64,000 nt of DNA from Paracoccus albus (GCF_027913035.1 NZ_CP115775.1:2440501-2504500); one strand, 5' to 3'. Counted from the first letter of the stretch, positions 37,881 to 47,415 are shown. Program-made: numbers and translations. The notes: a model not told the origin generated them from the sequence alone.

Positions 37881-38515
37881 TGCGGGTTGCGCTTGTCGAT
37901 TACGACAGCGGGAACCTTCATTCGGCTGAGAAAGCCTTTGCGGTGATGGGGCGGCAGATAGGGGCAGAGGTTGTCGTGACCTCGGACCCTGATCTGGTGT
38001 CGAACGCCGACCGGATCGTGCTGCCGGGTGATGGTGCCTTTCCGGCCTGCAAGGCGGCGCTTGAAGCCGTGCCGGGCATGGTCGAGGCGCTGCGCGAAGC
38101 GGTCGAGGTTCGCGCCGTCCCCTTCATGGGGATCTGCGTGGGGATGCAGATGCTGGCCGATATCGGGCATGAGTACCGCGATACAGCGGGGCTTGGCTGG
38201 ATCGGCGGTCAGATTGATGCGATCCGGCCTGCAGATACCTCGCTGAAGGTGCCGCATATGGGCTGGAACGATCTGCGGCTGCGCGCGCCTCATCCGGTGC
38301 TGGAGGGGATTAGCGACGGCGATCACGCCTATTTCGTTCATAGCTGGCAGTTCCATCCGTCCGATCCCACGCATCTGTTGGCGGATGTCGATTATGGCGG
38401 GCCGGTCACGGCGATTGTGGGTCGCGACAATATCGTCGGCACCCAATTCCACCCCGAAAAATCGCAGGCGGTGGGGCTGCGCATCATCGCGAATTTCCTG
38501 AACTGGAAACCTTGA
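37880..38515 (+). CDS. hisH: Imidazole glycerol phosphate synthase, glutaminase subunit
   Basis: HisH (211 residues) is a class I glutamine amidotransferase giving ammonia to HisF. The nucleophile cysteine is in MGICVGMQML, and the His-Glu pair in TQFHPEKSQ. The start overlaps the hisB stop. A terminator follows, so hisA and hisF downstream need their own promoter. Confidence 0.95.
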   Translation: MRVALVDYDSGNLHSAEKAFAVMGRQIGAEVVVTSDPDLVSNADRIVLPGDGAFPACKAALEAVPGMVEALREAVEVRAVPFMGICVGMQMLADIGHEYRDTAGLGWIGGQIDAIRPADTSLKVPHMGWNDLRLRAPHPVLEGISDGDHAYFVHSWQFHPSDPTHLLADVDYGGPVTAIVGRDNIVGTQFHPEKSQAVGLRIIANFLNWKP

Positions 38516-38523
38516 ACCAAGAA

Positions 38524-38548
38524 GGACGGCCCAATGGGCCGCCCTTTT
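38524..38548 (+). terminator. Rho-independent terminator of hisBH
   Basis: Stem GGACGGCCC with GGGCCGCCC (one mismatch), loop AAT, followed by TTTT. Confidence 0.88.
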
Positions 38549-38568
38549 CGATTTATTTGCAAGTCAGC

Positions 38569-38952
38569 TTACTGCAGCCGCGCCCAGTTCTGCTTCTTGC
38601 AGATCAGGCCGCCGGCGACACAGCCCGACAGCGCCATCGAGTTGCCGCTGACGGTTGCCTTGCCGCTGTAGATCTTGTTGTCGGCGGGGCGCAGGACCTG
38701 GCCTTTGTAGCTGCCGCCACCCTGCGGGACCATGTCGATCACGATCTGCTTGCCCTTGTTGGGCGAATCGAATTCAGCCTTATCCTTGAAGGTGCGTGTG
38801 ATGGTGCCGCAATAGGCGTTGCCGCAGGGACCGATCTGGACATAAGCGAAGGCGCCCTCATCCGGCTGTGTCTGCCAGAGTCCCTCGATCGGGTCGGCGG
38901 ATGCTGCTGTGGCGATCAGGCCGAATGCGGCGGCGAGTGCGAATTTCTTCAT
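38569..38952 (-). CDS. DUF2147 secreted protein
   Basis: The 127-residue protein has a signal peptide (MKKFALAAAFGLIATAASA) and a mature domain starting DPIEGLWQTQPDEGAFAYVQ, the DUF2147 beginning. Four cysteines (two in CGNAYCGTI, two in CVAGGLICKK) could form disulfides in the periplasm. Function unknown. It lies on the opposite strand within the histidine genes. Confidence 0.85.
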   Translation of the reverse strand: MKKFALAAAFGLIATAASADPIEGLWQTQPDEGAFAYVQIGPCGNAYCGTITRTFKDKAEFDSPNKGKQIVIDMVPQGGGSYKGQVLRPADNKIYSGKATVSGNSMALSGCVAGGLICKKQNWARLQ

Positions 38953-39127
38953 GGTCTCCTCCCAAAAAGATCAATTGGCGGAATGAGAGGGCAGCGAGGT
39001 GATTCACGCAAGAATGACGTGGGGTCGCAAGCGCGCTTGACGCTGCTTCCGCTTTGCCAAACCCTCGCCGTCTTGCCCAAGGACCGCCCCTGTGGCAAAG
39101 CCGGTCAGAAGCCAGCCGGAGCAAGAC

Positions 39128-39847
39128 ATGATCCTTTATCCCGCCATCGACCTGAAGGACGGCAACTGCGTGCGCCTGCTGCGCGGCGATATGGATGCGG
39201 CGACGGTTTTCGGCTCTGACCCCGCAGCGCAGGCCAGGGCGTTTCAGGAAGCGGGCGCGGAATGGCTGCATCTGGTCGATCTGAACGGCGCATTCGCAGG
39301 CCAGCCGGTCAATGCAGAGGCGGTGGAAGCCATCCTTGCCGCGACAACCATACCTGCGCAGCTTGGCGGCGGTATCCGCGACATGGCCACGATTGAGATG
39401 TGGCTGTCCAAGGGGCTGAAACGGGTGATCCTCGGGACGGTCGCGGTCGAAAACCCCGATCTGGTCCGGCAGGCCGCAAAGGCATTTCCGGACCGCGTGG
39501 CGGTGGGTATCGACGCGCGCAAGGGTTATGTTGCAACCAAGGGCTGGGCCGAGGAAACAGAAGTTCAGGCCACCGAACTTGCCCGCAGCTTCGAAGATGC
39601 CGGCGTTGCGGCCATCATCTATACCGACATTGACCGCGACGGCGCGATGGGCGGCCCGAATATCGAGGCGACCGAGGCCCTGGCGCGGTCGGTTTCGATT
39701 CCCGTGATTGCATCGGGCGGGGTCTCGTCCATGGCGGACCTGACGGCGCTGCGCGATACCGGGGTGATCGCCGGTGCGATTTCTGGTCGGGCGCTTTATG
39801 ATGGTGCGCTTGATCTGCAGGCGGCGCTTTATGCGCTGAAGGGCTGA
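39128..39847 (+). CDS. hisA: HisA phosphoribosyl isomerase
   Basis: The 239-residue TIM-barrel enzyme isomerises ProFAR to PRFAR in histidine synthesis. [15 protein letters not shown] at the N terminus carries the catalytic aspartate, the second half has [14 protein letters not shown], and phosphate is bound by VIASGGVSS. The ATG at 39128 is preceded by GGAG and begins the barrel; the frame is open to 39092. Confidence 0.96.
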   Translation: MILYPAIDLKDGNCVRLLRGDMDAATVFGSDPAAQARAFQEAGAEWLHLVDLNGAFAGQPVNAEAVEAILAATTIPAQLGGGIRDMATIEMWLSKGLKRVILGTVAVENPDLVRQAAKAFPDRVAVGIDARKGYVATKGWAEETEVQATELARSFEDAGVAAIIYTDIDRDGAMGGPNIEATEALARSVSIPVIASGGVSSMADLTALRDTGVIAGAISGRALYDGALDLQAALYALKG

Positions 39848-39859
39848 GCGAGGGGGCAT

Positions 39860-40045
39860 ATGCTGGTCGATCCGAACCATCCGTTCTTTCGCAAGGCTTG
39901 GGTGCGTATCCTTTGCGTGGTCTTTCCCTTCGCTTGGGCCATTGTGGAGCTGATGGGCGACAATCTGTTATGGGCGCTGCTGTTCGCGGCGGCAGGCGCA
40001 GTCCTGCTTCACGCGCTGATCATACGCGGGCCCGACAAGCACTAG
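39860..40045 (+). CDS. Small membrane protein between hisA and hisF, 61 aa
   Basis: GAGGGGG precedes the ATG. Two hydrophobic helices (about 16-32 and 35-53) with NHPFFRKAWVRI at the N terminus and RGPDKH at the end. No family recognised. It sits 12 nt after hisA and 38 nt before hisF on the same strand, so it is probably co-transcribed. Confidence 0.72.
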   Translation: MLVDPNHPFFRKAWVRILCVVFPFAWAIVELMGDNLLWALLFAAAGAVLLHALIIRGPDKH

Positions 40046-40083
40046 CCCTTCCCACCTGCCATGACCGAGGCTATCTGTAACTC

Positions 40084-40845
40084 ATGCTGAAGACGCGCAT
40101 CATTCCCTGTCTGGACGTTGCCGATGGCCGTGTGGTCAAGGGTGTGAACTTTGTCGACCTGATCGACGCAGGCGATCCGGTTGAGGCTGCAAAGGCCTAT
40201 GACGCCGCTGGCGCGGATGAGATCTGCTTTCTGGATATTCACGCCACGCATGAAAATCGCGGCACGATGTTCGACGTTGTGACCCGAACGGCAGAGCAAT
40301 GCTTTGTTCCGCTGACAGTCGGTGGCGGCGTCCGGACGCATCAGGATGTACGGGCGCTGCTGCTTGCGGGGGCGGACAAGGTGTCGTTCAACTCTGCCGC
40401 AGTGGCCAACCCGGATGTGATCGCAGAGGCGGCGGATCGTTTTGGTTCACAATGCATCGTCTGCGCGATTGACGCGAAGACCGTCGCGCCCGGCAAGTGG
40501 GAGATATTCACGCATGGCGGGCGGCGGGAAACCGGGATCGACGCCGTGGAATTTGCCCGAACGGTCGCAGCGAAGGGCGCGGGTGAAATCCTGCTGACAT
40601 CGATGGATCGTGACGGAACGAAATCGGGATTTAACGTGGCCCTGACGCGCGCGGTGGCCGATGCGGTGGATGTACCCGTCATCGCCTCGGGCGGGGTCGG
40701 AAGGCTGGAACATCTGGTCGAAGGCGTGACAGAGGGCCATGCGAGCGCGTTGCTGGCTGCCTCTATCTTCCATTTCGGCACCTTCACCGTGGGAGAGGCG
40801 AAGGCGCATCTGTCGGCCGCCGGCATTCCAGTGAGGTTGACATGA
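40084..40845 (+). CDS. hisF: Imidazole glycerol phosphate synthase, cyclase subunit
   Basis: HisF (253 residues) joins ammonia from HisH with PRFAR to give IGP and AICAR. Catalytic aspartates lie in [18 protein letters not shown] and [15 protein letters not shown], with phosphate loops VGGGVRT and IASGGVG. Overlaps hisE by 4 bp. Confidence 0.96.
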   Translation: MLKTRIIPCLDVADGRVVKGVNFVDLIDAGDPVEAAKAYDAAGADEICFLDIHATHENRGTMFDVVTRTAEQCFVPLTVGGGVRTHQDVRALLLAGADKVSFNSAAVANPDVIAEAADRFGSQCIVCAIDAKTVAPGKWEIFTHGGRRETGIDAVEFARTVAAKGAGEILLTSMDRDGTKSGFNVALTRAVADAVDVPVIASGGVGRLEHLVEGVTEGHASALLAASIFHFGTFTVGEAKAHLSAAGIPVRLT

Positions 40846-41159
40846 GTTATGACGCATTCGCACGGCTGGATGAAACCATCGCCAGCCGCAAAGACGCCGA
40901 TCCGCAGACAAGCTGGACGGCAAAGCTGCTGTCCAAGGGCCCAGAAAAATGCGCCGAAAAATTCGGTGAAGAAGCGGTTGAGGCGATTATCGAGGCCGTG
41001 AAGGGCGACCGCGATAAACTGACGTCCGAAGCGGCGGATGCCCTCTATCACCTTGCAGTCATGCTTGCGGCGCGTGGCCTTACGCTGGCCGATGTCGGCA
41101 CAGAACTGGCCCGGCGAGAGCATCAGTCCGGCATTGATGAAAAGGCCAGCCGCGGCTGA
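40842..41159 (+). CDS. hisE: Phosphoribosyl-ATP pyrophosphatase
   Basis: HisE (105 residues) hydrolyses phosphoribosyl-ATP to phosphoribosyl-AMP, step two of histidine synthesis. The MazG-like metal-binding helices are seen in [20 protein letters not shown] and [14 protein letters not shown]. The ATG overlaps the hisF stop (ATGA). Confidence 0.94.
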   Translation: MSYDAFARLDETIASRKDADPQTSWTAKLLSKGPEKCAEKFGEEAVEAIIEAVKGDRDKLTSEAADALYHLAVMLAARGLTLADVGTELARREHQSGIDEKASRG

Positions 41160-41196
41160 TTGCCTGTCCCTGCGCCCTAGCCTGACGCTTCAGCAT

Positions 41197-41691
41197 TTAT
41201 CCGCCGTACATACGCACCAGTGCCGCCGCCGCATCGCCTTTGCATTCCTCATATGTCCCCAACATGGAACTGGCGACATCACTCGCCGAGCCGACTGGAT
41301 AAATATCGACTGTCCCGGCACCGTTACGGGCGTTGGGTTGATATTCCAGTGCAAGCAGTTCGAAATCCGGCACCGCGACATCGCTGATGCATGACACGGC
41401 AACCATTGAGGTCTGCACGCCTTCGCTGCCGCGCCCATACATATTCGGGCTGACGATGCTGTCGATCGAACAGGTGCCGGGATAGTTGAACAAAAACTCC
41501 CTGCGGCCCCGGTCGCCTGTCAGTATTATCGCATCGGGAAGGGCGCTGACGCTGTCTGAAACAGCCGCGTCACACACCCCCGCCGATCCGAAATAGCGGC
41601 TGTCGAGATAAGCAAGCTCATCCGCAAAGGCAGGAAGGGCTGCAAGTAAGACGGGCGAAGCGCAGGCGAAAAGTCGCAAAAACCTACTCAT
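41197..41691 (-). CDS. Secreted hypothetical protein, 164 aa
   Basis: Signal peptide of about 23 residues ending ALPAFA, then a mature domain with four cysteines (GVCDAAVS, GTCSID, VSCISD, YEECKGD), probably paired in the periplasm. No family recognised. The start at 41691 has AAGGAG; the in-frame ATG at 41730 would add a short segment overlapping a hairpin (GACGGC-GTTT-GCCGTC, 41713-41728). Confidence 0.68.
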   Translation of the reverse strand: MSRFLRLFACASPVLLAALPAFADELAYLDSRYFGSAGVCDAAVSDSVSALPDAIILTGDRGRREFLFNYPGTCSIDSIVSPNMYGRGSEGVQTSMVAVSCISDVAVPDFELLALEYQPNARNGAGTVDIYPVGSASDVASSMLGTYEECKGDAAAALVRMYGG

Positions 41692-41875
41692 TAACACAAC
41701 TCCTTGTATAAAGACGGCGTTTGCCGTCATATTGTTGAGATAAGCGGTGACGAAATCATCACGGAAATAACAGGCAAAGTGGCCAATTTACTTTTCCTTA
41801 CCCTGCGTTCCTTGGTATAAGCCGCCCAAATCGCGCCGTGCGCAAGACGCGGGTTACACAAGGCAGAGGATTCTC

Positions 41876-42403
41876 ATGACCGCATTCGGCAAATCCGGCA
41901 AGAACCACGAGAGCGACGTCGCTTTCATTGAGTCGCTGGCCGAACTTTTGAACAGCAGCGAACTGGCAGAACTGTCGGTAAAACGCGAATATGGCGAACA
42001 TGACCGGCTGACAATCAGCCTGTCCAAACACGGCAAGCAGGTTGTGGCCGCCGCCCCCGCCCCCGCCTATACGGCGCAGCCGGCACCACAGGCTGCAGCA
42101 GCAGCCCCGCAAAGCCCGGCCACCCCGACCACGGCACCGGGTGCAACGGGCGGCGATCCGGCTGATCTGCCGGGTGCCATCACCTCACCCATGGTGGGCA
42201 CGGCCTATCTGTCGGCGGAACCCGGCGCGGCACCCTTTGTCACGATCGGCCAGCAGGTCAGCGAGGGGGACACCCTGCTGATCGTCGAGGCAATGAAGAC
42301 GATGAACCACATTCCCTCGCCGAAATCCGGCACGGTGAAGCGCATCCTCGTCGATGACGGAACGCCGGTCGAATATGGCGCGCCCCTCATGGTCGTGGAA
42401 TGA
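41876..42403 (+). CDS. accB: Biotin carboxyl carrier protein of acetyl-CoA carboxylase
   Basis: AccB (175 residues) carries the biotin used to move CO2 onto acetyl-CoA in fatty acid synthesis. The biotinylated lysine is in VEAMKTMNHIPS. An Ala/Pro-rich linker (about residues 58-100) joins the N-terminal helical region with the C-terminal biotinyl domain. The accC gene starts 7 nt after the stop. Confidence 0.96.
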   Translation: MTAFGKSGKNHESDVAFIESLAELLNSSELAELSVKREYGEHDRLTISLSKHGKQVVAAAPAPAYTAQPAPQAAAAAPQSPATPTTAPGATGGDPADLPGAITSPMVGTAYLSAEPGAAPFVTIGQQVSEGDTLLIVEAMKTMNHIPSPKSGTVKRILVDDGTPVEYGAPLMVVE

Positions 42404-42410
42404 GGCCGGG

Positions 42411-43760
42411 ATGTTCGACAAGATCCTGATTGCCAATCGCGGCGAGATCGCGCTGCGCGTGATCCGCGCGGCGCGGGAGATGGGCATTCAGTCCGTCGCC
42501 GTCCACTCGGCCGCCGATACCAACGCAATGCATGTGCGCATGGCGGACGAATCGGTCTGTATCGGGCCGAACCAGTCATCGGAAAGCTATCTGAACCCGG
42601 CAGCGATTATTGCGGCATGCGAAATCACCGGGGCACAGGCGGTTCATCCCGGCTATGGTTTTCTGTCGGAAAACGCCGCTTTCGCGCAGATGCTGGACGA
42701 TCACGACATCACCTTTATCGGCCCGAAGGCGGAACATATTCGCATCATGGGCGACAAGATCACCGCCAAGGAAACCGCGAAGGAGCTGGGCATCCCGGTC
42801 GTTCCCGGCTCTGAAGGTGGGGTGAACGACGTCGATGACGCCAAGCGGGTCGCGGCAGAAATCGGCTATCCGGTCATCATCAAGGCCACAGCCGGTGGCG
42901 GCGGTCGCGGCATGAAGGTTGCGTCTGACGAAAAGGGGCTGGAGGTCGCTTTCCGCACCGCCCGTTCCGAAGCCAAGGCCGCATTCGGCAACCCGGACGT
43001 CTATATCGAAAAGTATCTGCAAAAGCCGCGTCATATCGAGATTCAGGTCTTCGGCGACGGCAAGGGCAATGCGGTTTATCTGGGCGAGCGTGACTGTTCG
43101 CTGCAGCGGCGTCACCAGAAGGTGCTGGAAGAGGCGCCCGGCCCTTCGATCTCTGCCGAAGAGCGGGAGAGGATCGGCACGATCTGCGCGGATGCGATGA
43201 AGAAGCTGGGATATATCGGCGCGGGCACCATCGAGTTCCTCTATGAAGACGGTGAGTTCTATTTCATCGAGATGAACACACGCCTTCAGGTCGAGCATCC
43301 GGTAACAGAGGCGATTTACGGCGTTGACCTGGTCCGGGAACAGATCCGCGTCGCGGCAGGTGAACCGATGGAGCTGGTGCAGGACGATCTGGCCATCAAC
43401 GGCCATTCGATCGAGGTTCGCATCAACGCCGAGAAGCTGCCGAATTTCAGCCCCTCGCCCGGCAAGATCACCCAGTTTCACGCGCCGGGCGGTCTGGGTG
43501 TGCGGATGGATAGTGCGATCTATGACGGCTATGTCATACCGCCCTATTACGACAGCCTGATCGGTAAGCTGATCGTGCATGGCCGCGACCGGCCAGAGGC
43601 GCTTGCGCGCCTGAACCGGGCGCTGTCGGAATTGATCATTGACGGTGTCGACAACACGACCCCGCTGTTCCACGCACTTTTGCAAGAGCCTGATATCCAG
43701 ACCGGCAATTACTCGATCCACTGGCTGGAACGCTGGCTGAGCGAGAACGCGCCAGCTTGA
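42411..43760 (+). CDS. accC: Biotin carboxylase
   Basis: AccC (449 residues) carboxylates the biotin on AccB using ATP and bicarbonate. FDKILIANRGEIALRVIRAA at the start, the glycine-rich ATP loop KATAGGGGRGMKVA, RDCSLQRRHQKVLEEAP and FIEMNTRLQVEHPVTE are typical. The frame is open from 42354, but 42411 starts the conserved domain. It overlaps aat. Confidence 0.97.
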   Translation: MFDKILIANRGEIALRVIRAAREMGIQSVAVHSAADTNAMHVRMADESVCIGPNQSSESYLNPAAIIAACEITGAQAVHPGYGFLSENAAFAQMLDDHDITFIGPKAEHIRIMGDKITAKETAKELGIPVVPGSEGGVNDVDDAKRVAAEIGYPVIIKATAGGGGRGMKVASDEKGLEVAFRTARSEAKAAFGNPDVYIEKYLQKPRHIEIQVFGDGKGNAVYLGERDCSLQRRHQKVLEEAPGPSISAEERERIGTICADAMKKLGYIGAGTIEFLYEDGEFYFIEMNTRLQVEHPVTEAIYGVDLVREQIRVAAGEPMELVQDDLAINGHSIEVRINAEKLPNFSPSPGKITQFHAPGGLGVRMDSAIYDGYVIPPYYDSLIGKLIVHGRDRPEALARLNRALSELIIDGVDNTTPLFHALLQEPDIQTGNYSIHWLERWLSENAPA

Positions 43761-44386
43761 TCACGCCAAGCGACATGCTGTGGGGATATGCAAATGGCAT
43801 CTTCCCCATGGCATCCTCGGCAGACGACCCTGCACTTCATTGGTGCGAACCGTCAGAGCGGGGCATATTGCCGATCGGGGGTGTGCATATCTCACGCTCC
43901 ATGCGACGGCATCTGCGGCAGAGCGGGTGGCGGGCGAAGCTGAACGGCGAATTTTCTGCCGTGGTCAGCGCCTGCGCCAATCGCGACGAAACATGGATCA
44001 ATGGCGAGTTGTTCAGACTTTACGGGGCACTGCACGATATGGGTCGTGCGCATTCCCTTGAAGTCCGGCTCGGTCGGGAACTTGTCGGTGGGGTTTTCGG
44101 CCTGACCATCGGCGGGGCATTTTTCGGCGAAAGCATGTTTTCCGCGCAGAAGAACGGCTCCAAGGCTGCGCTGATCTGGTTGTCAGCACATCTGGAGGCC
44201 TGCGGCTTTACCCTGTTCGACACCCAATACCCTACGCCGCACCTTACCAGCATGGGCGGCAAGGTCATTCCCCGTGTGGTCTATCTTCGGCGGCTATCCC
44301 GGGCGATCCGGGTGGACGCGGATATCAGGTCGCGCCCCCTTCCGCCTGCTCACGCGCTCTGGCAGCCCAGAACCCAAACGTCGTAG
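43757..44386 (+). CDS. aat: Leucyl/phenylalanyl-tRNA--protein transferase
   Basis: Aat (209 residues) transfers Leu or Phe from tRNA to proteins with N-terminal Lys or Arg, creating N-degrons. Conserved segments: GYANGIFPMASSADDPALHW, RGILPIGGVHISRSMRR, GVFGLTIGGAFFGESMFS and FDTQYPTPHLTSMGG. The TTG start overlaps the accC stop; an in-frame ATG at 43775 would lose part of the conserved N terminus. The 3' end overlaps the convergent DUF2155 gene by 37 bp. Confidence 0.94.
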   Translation: MITPSDMLWGYANGIFPMASSADDPALHWCEPSERGILPIGGVHISRSMRRHLRQSGWRAKLNGEFSAVVSACANRDETWINGELFRLYGALHDMGRAHSLEVRLGRELVGGVFGLTIGGAFFGESMFSAQKNGSKAALIWLSAHLEACGFTLFDTQYPTPHLTSMGGKVIPRVVYLRRLSRAIRVDADIRSRPLPPAHALWQPRTQTS

Positions 44387-44721
44387 CGCGCATCGTCCAG
44401 CGATGACAAAGCCGGTGAGGATGCGACCATCCAGCCGTCAAACAGTGTCGCGCCGCTGTTGCGGTCGGTGATGACCATCTGCGCATAGGCGTCAGAGTTC
44501 GGGTCATCGGTCGGATAGCGGCATTCGCCAAGCCGCACGGTCAGCCTGCCAACCTCTGCCGCCTCTCCGGGTGCGAGTTGGAGGTCACGGATATCGCTTG
44601 AGACCTTATCAAGGGCGCGCAGAATCGCGCCATTCCCACGGGTCGTCTGGATACCGTCCTGCGACAGAGCAGGAAAGCTGATGCTGACAGCCATCAGTGC
44701 GGCCGCGATAGTCGGTTTCAT
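44350..44721 (-). CDS. DUF2155 secreted protein
   Basis: The 123-residue protein has a signal peptide ending PALSQ and a mature domain with LDKVSSDIRDLQLAPGE, two cysteines (LGECRYP, VLGCQ) and FDGWMVASSPALSSLDDARYD-type sequence, the DUF2155 pattern. The role is not established. It overlaps mlaD by ATGA, so it is the last gene of an NDUFA12-mlaD-DUF2155 operon. Confidence 0.85.
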   Translation of the reverse strand: MKPTIAAALMAVSISFPALSQDGIQTTRGNGAILRALDKVSSDIRDLQLAPGEAAEVGRLTVRLGECRYPTDDPNSDAYAQMVITDRNSGATLFDGWMVASSPALSSLDDARYDVWVLGCQSA

Positions 44722-45170
44722 TCTGTGTCACTCGCTTGCGAATCGACGAATTTCATCATCAGCGACAAAAGGCTGACAGCGCCCTGCACATCCTCGATCT
44801 CGTCGCCGGGCGCAAGGTTATCGGGGCTGCCGCCCGGCTGAAGTTCAAGATAAGCGCCTCCCAGCAGGCCATCCGATTGAATGATCGCGGCGGAATCAGC
44901 GGGCAGGACGACACCGTCACGAAGGCGAAGTTGCGCTTCTGCCAGATAGGTTTCCGGGTTCAGCGAAATCTCCGTGACCCGTCCGACCGGCACGCCAGCC
45001 ATTCGGATCTCTGATCCCTTCTCGATCCCTTCGACATTGGGAAATGCGGCCATCAGATCATAGCCGCCGCCCGGCATCAGCCGCGGACCGGCTGCGAGGA
45101 TCAGGAAACCTGCCGCAACCGCCAGCACCAGACCGCCGGCGATGAACTCTGCCCGGCTGTCATCGCTCAT
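44718..45170 (-). CDS. mlaD: Outer-membrane lipid asymmetry protein MlaD (MCE domain)
   Basis: A 150-residue single-pass membrane protein with one MCE domain: a hydrophobic helix (residues about 10-28), then YDLMAAFPNVEGIEKGSEIR, MAGVPVGRVTEISL and IQSDGLLGGAYLELQPGG. MlaD forms the hexameric ring of the Mla phospholipid transporter. mlaE, mlaF and mlaC are not nearby, so it is encoded apart from the rest of the system. Confidence 0.92.
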   Translation of the reverse strand: MSDDSRAEFIAGGLVLAVAAGFLILAAGPRLMPGGGYDLMAAFPNVEGIEKGSEIRMAGVPVGRVTEISLNPETYLAEAQLRLRDGVVLPADSAAIIQSDGLLGGAYLELQPGGSPDNLAPGDEIEDVQGAVSLLSLMMKFVDSQASDTE

Positions 45171-45177
45171 GTCAGGC

Positions 45178-45555
45178 TCATTGATCGGGTTGCCACGCGT
45201 CGTAATCGCTGCGCGGCGCAGGGTCGGCGCGGTAGACAGAAGATTGCGGCCGGTAAGCCTGCGGCGTGCCGGTCATGTTCATCTGGCTGGGCAATTCCCA
45301 TGCGCGACGCTGGAACGGTTCCTTGGTTGGCGGTTCCTTGAAGGTGTGATGCAGCCAGCCATGCCATTCGACGGGCACGCGACTTGCTTCGGATTCGCCG
45401 TTATAGATCACCCAGCGGCGATTACCCTTCTTGGATTGGTAATAGACATTACCCTGATCGTCTTCCCCGACCTTCTCGCCATAAAGCGCAGTCCAGACCT
45501 GCGTGTTCAGGGTCTGCCCCCGCCACCAGGTCAGAATACGATCAACGATCCACAT
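45178..45555 (-). CDS. NADH:ubiquinone oxidoreductase subunit NDUFA12 family
   Basis: A 125-residue soluble protein with the NDUFA12 (B17.2) hallmarks: [51 protein letters not shown], and the Pro/Tyr-rich C-terminal tail. In mitochondria and in Paracoccus this accessory subunit binds the peripheral arm of complex I. It is upstream of mlaD by 7 nt. Confidence 0.93.
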   Translation of the reverse strand: MWIVDRILTWWRGQTLNTQVWTALYGEKVGEDDQGNVYYQSKKGNRRWVIYNGESEASRVPVEWHGWLHHTFKEPPTKEPFQRRAWELPSQMNMTGTPQAYRPQSSVYRADPAPRSDYDAWQPDQ

Positions 45556-45664
45556 GGGCGAACTCCTTCGGGTCTCTTGCCTTGTCTATGCCGCAAACCG
45601 AGGGATTGGTCCAGTAGCGGCGGAACTGTGATAAGATTGATGCGTTGCGACTCGGGGGTTGACG

Positions 45665-46081
45665 ATGCGTTATTATCAAGGCCGTCTGCTGGACCATATC
45701 CATTTGCGAGTGCGCAATTTCAATGCGTCGCGCGAATTCTATCAGGCCGTTCTGGATGCTCTGGGCCGCACCGACTGCACCGGCTTTGGCCGCGACTGGA
45801 TGGAATGTGACGAGCTTTTTATCGAAGAAGTTACGCCCGGTGAGCAGGTAAGCCAGGTCCATTTGGCCTTTCAGGCGCCGGACAAAGCCAGCGTCGAACG
45901 CTTCCACGAAGCCGCCATTGCGGCTGGCGGGCGCGACAATGGTCCGCCCGGCGGACGCGACTATCACCCAGGCTATTTCGCCGCCTATGTGCTGGATCCA
46001 GATGGCAACAATATCGAGGCCAAGTTTGATGAGCGCGTTTCGCGCCGGTCAGCCCAAGGTATCGAAATTGACATAAATTAG
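45665..46081 (+). CDS. VOC (glyoxalase-like) family protein
   Basis: A 138-residue vicinal-oxygen-chelate fold protein with the repeated beta-alpha units LLDHIHLRVRNFNASREFYQ and QVHLAFQAPDKASVERFHEA, and C-terminal YVLDPDGNNIEAKF. The metal-site candidates are H14 or H16 near the N terminus, the His in QVHLAF and the glutamate in IEAKF. Members include glyoxalase I and many dioxygenases; substrate unknown. It starts at ATG 45665 or TTG 45659. Confidence 0.85.
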   Translation: MRYYQGRLLDHIHLRVRNFNASREFYQAVLDALGRTDCTGFGRDWMECDELFIEEVTPGEQVSQVHLAFQAPDKASVERFHEAAIAAGGRDNGPPGGRDYHPGYFAAYVLDPDGNNIEAKFDERVSRRSAQGIEIDIN

Positions 46082-46083
46082 TT

Positions 46084-47415
46084 CTAGCTCAGGTCGGCGC
46101 CCAGTCCGGTCATCAGTGCGACGAAATCCGGAAAAGAGGTGGCGATGGCGGATGCGTCATCAATCGTGACGGCCGACTCGGCTGCAAGACCGGCAATCAG
46201 GAACGACATGGCGATCCGGTGATCCAGATGGGTTTCCACCGCTGCACCGCCCCCCTGAATGCCGCCCGTGCCGTGCACGGTCATGCTGTCCGGGGTTTCA
46301 GACACGTCAACGCCATTGGCGCGCAGCCCCTTTGCCATCGCGTCGATACGGTCGGATTCCTTCACGCGCAGCTCTGCCACGCCATTCATCACCGTATCGC
46401 CCGTGGCCATTGCAGCGACCACCGACAGAATCGGGAACTCATCGATCATGGATGCCGCGCGTTCCGCAGGCACGCTTACCCCGGTCAGAGTGGAATGCCG
46501 CACGATCAGGTCAGCGACGGGCTCTCCACCCTCTTCACGGTCATTCTCCCATGTCAGATCGGCACCCATCTCTGCCAGCGTCACATACAACCCGTCGCGC
46601 GTCGGATTGCGGCTGATACCGTCCACCCGGATCTCCGAGCCCGGTACGATCAAGGCCGCTGCCACCGGGAAAGCGGCAGACGAGGGGTCACGCGGAACGG
46701 CGACCTGTTGCGCCTTCAACTCTGGCTGTCCGGTCAGGGTGATAACCCGGCCTTCCTGCGTGTTTTCGGTCGTGATCGTCGCGCCGAAACCCGCCAGCAT
46801 CCGTTCAGAGTGATCGCGCGTTGGCTCCGCCTCGATCACAACGGTCTGTCCCGGTGCGTTCAGCCCGGCCAGCAGCACGGCCGATTTAATCTGCGCGGAT
46901 GCAACAGGGGTGCGATAGGTGACAGGAACGGCGTCCTCTGCCCCCTTGATCGTCACGGGCAACAAGCCACCTTCACGCGCCGTGATCTCTGCCCCGAACA
47001 GGCTTATCGGATCGGTGATGCGCCCCATTGGCCGCTTCGAAAGGCTGGCATCGCCGGTAAATGTCGCGGTGATGGGTGTGGTGGCCATCGCGCCCATGAT
47101 CAGCCGCACACCCGTACCGGAATTGCCGCAATCAATCACGCCCGCAGGCTCGGCAAAGCCGCCCACGCCGACGCCGTCAACGGTCCACTCACCCGGGCCG
47201 AGCCGCTCGACAGTCGCGCCGAAAGCCTGCATGGCTTTCGCCGTGTCCAGCACGTCCTGCCCTTCAAGCAAGCCCGTGATATGAGTTCGCCCGACGGCCA
47301 ACGCACCAAGGATCAGCGCACGATGGCTGATCGACTTGTCACCCGGTATCGCCGCCGCGCCCCTCAACGGGTTTCCGGGACGCGAACTCATGGGCGTGGC
47401 GGGACCGTGGGACAT
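46084..47415 (-). CDS. aroA: EPSP synthase (3-phosphoshikimate 1-carboxyvinyltransferase), class II-like
   Basis: AroA (443 residues) joins shikimate-3-phosphate and PEP in the chorismate pathway. It resembles the Agrobacterium CP4 (class II) enzyme along its length: MSHG start, [22 protein letters not shown], the [20 protein letters not shown] segment, [24 protein letters not shown] and [10 protein letters not shown]. The PEP-site loop reads GNSG100TG, so position 100 is glycine where CP4 has alanine. It follows the tauE-like gene by 11 nt and is probably the last gene of a dusA-tauE-aroA operon. Confidence 0.95.
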   Translation of the reverse strand: MSHGPATPMSSRPGNPLRGAAAIPGDKSISHRALILGALAVGRTHITGLLEGQDVLDTAKAMQAFGATVERLGPGEWTVDGVGVGGFAEPAGVIDCGNSGTGVRLIMGAMATTPITATFTGDASLSKRPMGRITDPISLFGAEITAREGGLLPVTIKGAEDAVPVTYRTPVASAQIKSAVLLAGLNAPGQTVVIEAEPTRDHSERMLAGFGATITTENTQEGRVITLTGQPELKAQQVAVPRDPSSAAFPVAAALIVPGSEIRVDGISRNPTRDGLYVTLAEMGADLTWENDREEGGEPVADLIVRHSTLTGVSVPAERAASMIDEFPILSVVAAMATGDTVMNGVAELRVKESDRIDAMAKGLRANGVDVSETPDSMTVHGTGGIQGGGAAVETHLDHRIAMSFLIAGLAAESAVTIDDASAIATSFPDFVALMTGLGADLS

